Shown here piece after piece: positions 55,360 to 57,721 of a DNA stretch of 57,721 bases. Every line of letters starts with the position of its first letter. Within the stretch, counting starts at the first letter, position 1. A program made the position numbers and the translations under genes. The DNA is taken from NCBI GenBank assembly GCA_012728315.1, contig JAAYFI010000015.1:1-57721 (forward strand). Reading direction: 5' to 3'. The notes beneath the pieces were generated by a model, which saw nothing but the letters and a program-made list of their open reading frames with translations, did not search any database and was not told the origin of the DNA. This DNA is from Gammaproteobacteria bacterium. Lineage in GTDB: Bacteria > Pseudomonadota > Gammaproteobacteria > Pseudomonadales > Pseudomonadaceae.

Positions 55360-56032
55360 GTTTGAGCTCCGCTAAACGAAAACCAACGCCATGCACTGTG
55401 TGTAAAAGAGAGGTTGCGAAGGGTTTGTCAATGGATTGACGAAGTTGGTGGATGTGACTGCGTAAGCTATCACTGTCTGGAATGTCATCACCCCAGAGCG
55501 CTTCCTCAAGGGTTTCGCGCCGCACGACAGCAGGGCTGCGTTGCATTAAAACAGCCAGCAATTTTAATCCGATCGGATTGAGTTTAAGCAACTGGCCGGC
55601 GCGGCTGACTTCCAGTGTTTCAAGGTTGTAGTGCAAATCTGCTACTTCCAGTACGCGCTTATTTGCACCTGAACTGCGGCGTAATATCGCTTGAATGCGT
55701 GCAACTAATTCCGATAAAGCAAAGGGCTTTACCAGATAATCATCCGCGCCGGCCTGCAGGCCTTTAAGGCGATCATCGAGCGCATCACGGGCGGTCAGCA
55801 TAATAATGGGCGTGTTGTTGCCGGCTTCCTGGCGCAGTTTTTGACAGAGCTGATAGCCGTCCATGCCCGGCAGCATAATGTCTAAAACGATCAAGTCATA
55901 GGTTTGGGTCAGCGCTAGGTGCATGCCGCTGAGCCCATCTTGAGCACAGTCTACGGTAAAACCTTTGAGCTCGAGGTAATCCAAAATATTGGCCAGAATA
56001 TCTCGGTTGTCTTCGATGACTAAAATGCGCAT
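55349..56032 (-). CDS. colR: ColR-like response regulator (OmpR family)
   Basis: The 227-residue regulator has a receiver domain with phosphoacceptor Asp51 (LIVLDIMLPGMDGYQLC), ARDALDDRLKGLQAGADDYL then VKPF, and an OmpR-type winged helix (about 130-222): LKLNPIGLKLLAVLMQRSPA, EEALWGDDIPDSDSLRSHIH, and LLHTVHGVGFRLAE. Length and motifs agree closely with Pseudomonas ColR. ColR is known to bind a site of the form YYNASNNYTTTTTCAC; an exact match lies at 56,246-56,261 in the shared intergenic region, upstream of the divergent gene. The start ATG at 56,030-56,032 is the natural one for MRILVIEDN. Confidence 0.9.
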   Translation of the reverse strand: MRILVIEDNRDILANILDYLELKGFTVDCAQDGLSGMHLALTQTYDLIVLDIMLPGMDGYQLCQKLRQEAGNNTPIIMLTARDALDDRLKGLQAGADDYLVKPFALSELVARIQAILRRSSGANKRVLEVADLHYNLETLEVSRAGQLLKLNPIGLKLLAVLMQRSPAVVRRETLEEALWGDDIPDSDSLRSHIHQLRQSIDKPFATSLLHTVHGVGFRLAELKHEQ

Positions 56033-56245
56033 ACATACTCACTTAGTAAATGACAGGGTTAAGGAAAAGCCGACGCATGAGCTGCGTTGTCAGTAGGGTG
56101 TTAAAAGCGGCTTAAACGGCTGCTTTACGCTATTCAAAGCCATCTTTTTTACTGACGCTCGCCCTTAGGGCTCGCCTTCAGCTGTTACTCCTGCGACTCG
56201 TTGCGTCTAGCCCTGACTGCCTCATCAACAGTATTCAGTGCTTCC

Positions 56246-56261
56246 TTAACAATTTTTTCAC
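56246..56261 (+). promoter_or_regulatory. ColR-binding box
   Basis: TTAACAATTTTTTCAC fits every position of the ColR consensus YYNASNNYTTTTTCAC reported for P. putida. It lies 71 bases before the ATG of the sulfatase-family gene and 213 bases before colR. TATTAA at 56,308-56,313 could be the -10 of the regulated promoter. Confidence 0.75.
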
Positions 56262-56332
56262 ATTAGGTTAACAAAGGCCTCACAGCCACTTGAGCACACT
56301 GACATCTTATTAAACTAACTGAGAGTTGTCCT

Positions 56333-57721
56333 ATGTTACTGCTTAAGTCTTCACGCTGGCGTTATTTGGCGATGCTGAATATTGCATGGTTGGCATTATT
56401 TACCCTGACTCGTGTGGCCTTATTGTGCGCTAGTTTTACTGCCGCTGACGTTAATATCTGGCAATTATTATTAGTGTTTGCTCAAGGGTTAATCTACGAT
56501 TTAGGCTTTTTGAGCTTTGTCAGTCTGCCTTTGGCGATGTATCTAACCCTGTGCCCGCAGTGGCTCTGGGCAAAAAAATGGCATCAACTATGTCTACGCG
56601 GGCTATTTGCCGTAAGTCTGTTTGGCATGCTATTTGTTGCAGTGTCTGAGTGGCTGTTTTGGGATGAGTTCTCGGTACGCTTTAACTTTATTGCCGTTGA
56701 CTACTTGGTGTATTCCAAAGAGGTGATTGACAATATTCTTGAGTCCTATCCGGTGTATCCATTACTGGCGGGATTAGCGCTGCTGGCGATTGTGCTGACA
56801 TTTATCCTCAGAAAACCTTTGCGCCATGCCTTGTCTGCGCCGGCCAGTGCTTTGACGGCAAGATTCTCAGGTTTTGCTGTATTGGCTGTGATTGCCAGTC
56901 TTGCAGGATTAGTGCTCAGTCAGGATTTTCCCCGTGGCACCGGTGGTAATAGCTATCAGCGTGAACTGGCCGCCAATGGCCCTTACCAGTTTTTTGCCGC
57001 CTTTCGTAATAATGAACTGGATTACCCAAGTTTTTACGCGACCTTAGATGAAGCGCAAGTGGGGGCGTTACTGCGTGCGGAAGTTGCAGAAAATAATGCG
57101 CGCTTTGTCAGTGACAATCCTTTAAATATTCGTCGTGAAATCATCAATGAGGGTGCACCGCGCCGCTTAAATGTGGTGTTGGTGACCATTGAAAGTCTGT
57201 CGGCGAAGTATTTAGGTAGCTTTGGTGACCCACGCGGACTCACGCCCAATTTAGACAAATTGCGCAGCGAAAGCTTAGCCTTTACCAATCTCTATGCCAC
57301 CGGTACCCGTACTGACCGCGGCTTAGAAGCCATTACTTTATCGATACCACCGACTCCAGGCCGCTCTTTGGTTAAACGTATTGGCCGTGAAAGTGGTTTT
57401 GCCAGCTTAGGCCAACAGTTGAATGCGCAAGGCTACGACAGTGTCTTTGTCTACGGTGGTCGCGGCTATTTTGACAATATGAATGCGTTTTTTTCCGGCA
57501 ATGGTTATCGCATTGTTGATCAAAGCAGTGTGCCTGATAAAGAGATGAATTTTACCAATGCCTGGGGTATGGCCGATGAGGATTTATACGCGCAAACCAT
57601 AAAACTAGCCGATGCTGATTATGCGCAAGGTAAGCCGTTTTTATTACAGTTGATGACCACCTCCAATCACCGTCCTTATACCTATCCTGATGGACGTATT
57701 GATATTCTCTCAGGTGAAGGC
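56333..57721 (+). CDS. LTA-synthase/sulfatase-family membrane enzyme, cut by window end
   Basis: The frame is open for 463 codons from the ATG at 56,333 and runs off the right edge. Five hydrophobic segments (about 10-230; for example LLLVFAQGLIYDLGFLSFVS) anchor it in the inner membrane. The alkaline-phosphatase-fold domain follows: VVLVTIESLSAKYLGSFGDP (metal-binding Glu), LTPNLDKLRSESLAFTNLYA and GTRTDRGLEAIT, where the Thr near residue 325 should be the nucleophile, then HRPYTYPDG. Enzymes of this family transfer glycerol-phosphate or phosphoethanolamine-type groups to envelope polymers. The class (LTA-synthase-like versus EptA-like) is not settled by what is visible; the TRTDRG form suggests the Gram-negative LTA-synthase-like group. 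The perfect ColR box upstream indicates ColRS control, fitting a role in metal or envelope stress. Weak GAGAG ribosome site. Confidence 0.88.
   Translation, partial: MLLLKSSRWRYLAMLNIAWLALFTLTRVALLCASFTAADVNIWQLLLVFAQGLIYDLGFLSFVSLPLAMYLTLCPQWLWAKKWHQLCLRGLFAVSLFGMLFVAVSEWLFWDEFSVRFNFIAVDYLVYSKEVIDNILESYPVYPLLAGLALLAIVLTFILRKPLRHALSAPASALTARFSGFAVLAVIASLAGLVLSQDFPRGTGGNSYQRELAANGPYQFFAAFRNNELDYPSFYATLDEAQVGALLRAEVAENNARFVSDNPLNIRREIINEGAPRRLNVVLVTIESLSAKYLGSFGDPRGLTPNLDKLRSESLAFTNLYATGTRTDRGLEAITLSIPPTPGRSLVKRIGRESGFASLGQQLNAQGYDSVFVYGGRGYFDNMNAFFSGNGYRIVDQSSVPDKEMNFTNAWGMADEDLYAQTIKLADADYAQGKPFLLQLMTTSNHRPYTYPDGRIDILSGEG

Overview
The window looks like chromosomal DNA of a gammaproteobacterium in the Pseudomonadaceae, probably a moderate-GC lineage (Thiopseudomonas or Denitrificimonas type) rather than a classic high-GC Pseudomonas. 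The best evidence is a ColR/ColS pair with the Pseudomonas neighbour order (colR, colS, small methyltransferase), a perfect match to the published P. putida ColR-box consensus upstream of the next gene, and a Lap-type adhesin/secretion locus. Assignment below family level is a guess.

Left third (1-25,856) is a defence and mobile-DNA island. It opens with the 3' end of a group II intron whose maturase gene has an in-frame stop. Then come a four-helix membrane protein, a SIR2-like/STAND NTPase resembling Avs anti-phage proteins, an IS91-like transposase remnant, an AlbA/Schlafen-type regulator, and two decayed toxin-antitoxin loci: RelE/NadS with the toxin dead and the antitoxin intact, and AbiEi/AbiEii with both dead. 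A 3' fragment of an initiator tRNA-Met with its terminator marks an integration site at 8,937-9,023.

From 9,540 to 25,856 a nearly continuous plus-strand gene series forms a greatly expanded type I restriction-modification locus: hsdM, a DUF1016/YhcG nuclease, hsdS, two DUF262 genes (the second with an HNH/DUF1524 domain), DUF1810, a NERD protein with a membrane segment and two OB-like repeats, darT, darG, hsdR and a YgjP-like metallopeptidase. A 44-codon copy of the hsdR 5' end lies just before darT, so the darTG toxin-antitoxin cassette is bracketed by two hsdR starts. This reads as a scar of cargo exchange inside the R-M locus.

The middle (26,005-32,775) holds a membrane diguanylate cyclase, then a 7TM-DISM sensor kinase whose start overlaps the end of a TonB-dependent receptor gene, with a divergent REC-AraC response regulator. 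They probably form one nutrient- or metal-sensing unit.

The right part (33,171-53,269) is a type I secretion/biofilm locus: an outer-membrane TolC-OmpA fusion, a LapB-like ABC transporter, a LapC-like adaptor and a 3,452-residue repetitive adhesin ending at a strong terminator. A c-di-GMP protein (EAL-CBS-degenerate GGDEF) and a methyl-accepting chemotaxis protein follow. The adhesin has a LapA-like N-terminal retention module, but I see neither the usual LapG cleavage motif nor an RTX nonapeptide array, and no lapD/lapG pair in the window.

The right edge (53,295-57,721) has the methyltransferase-colS-colR group on the minus strand and, divergent from it, an LTA-synthase/sulfatase-type membrane enzyme cut by the window end and probably a ColR target.
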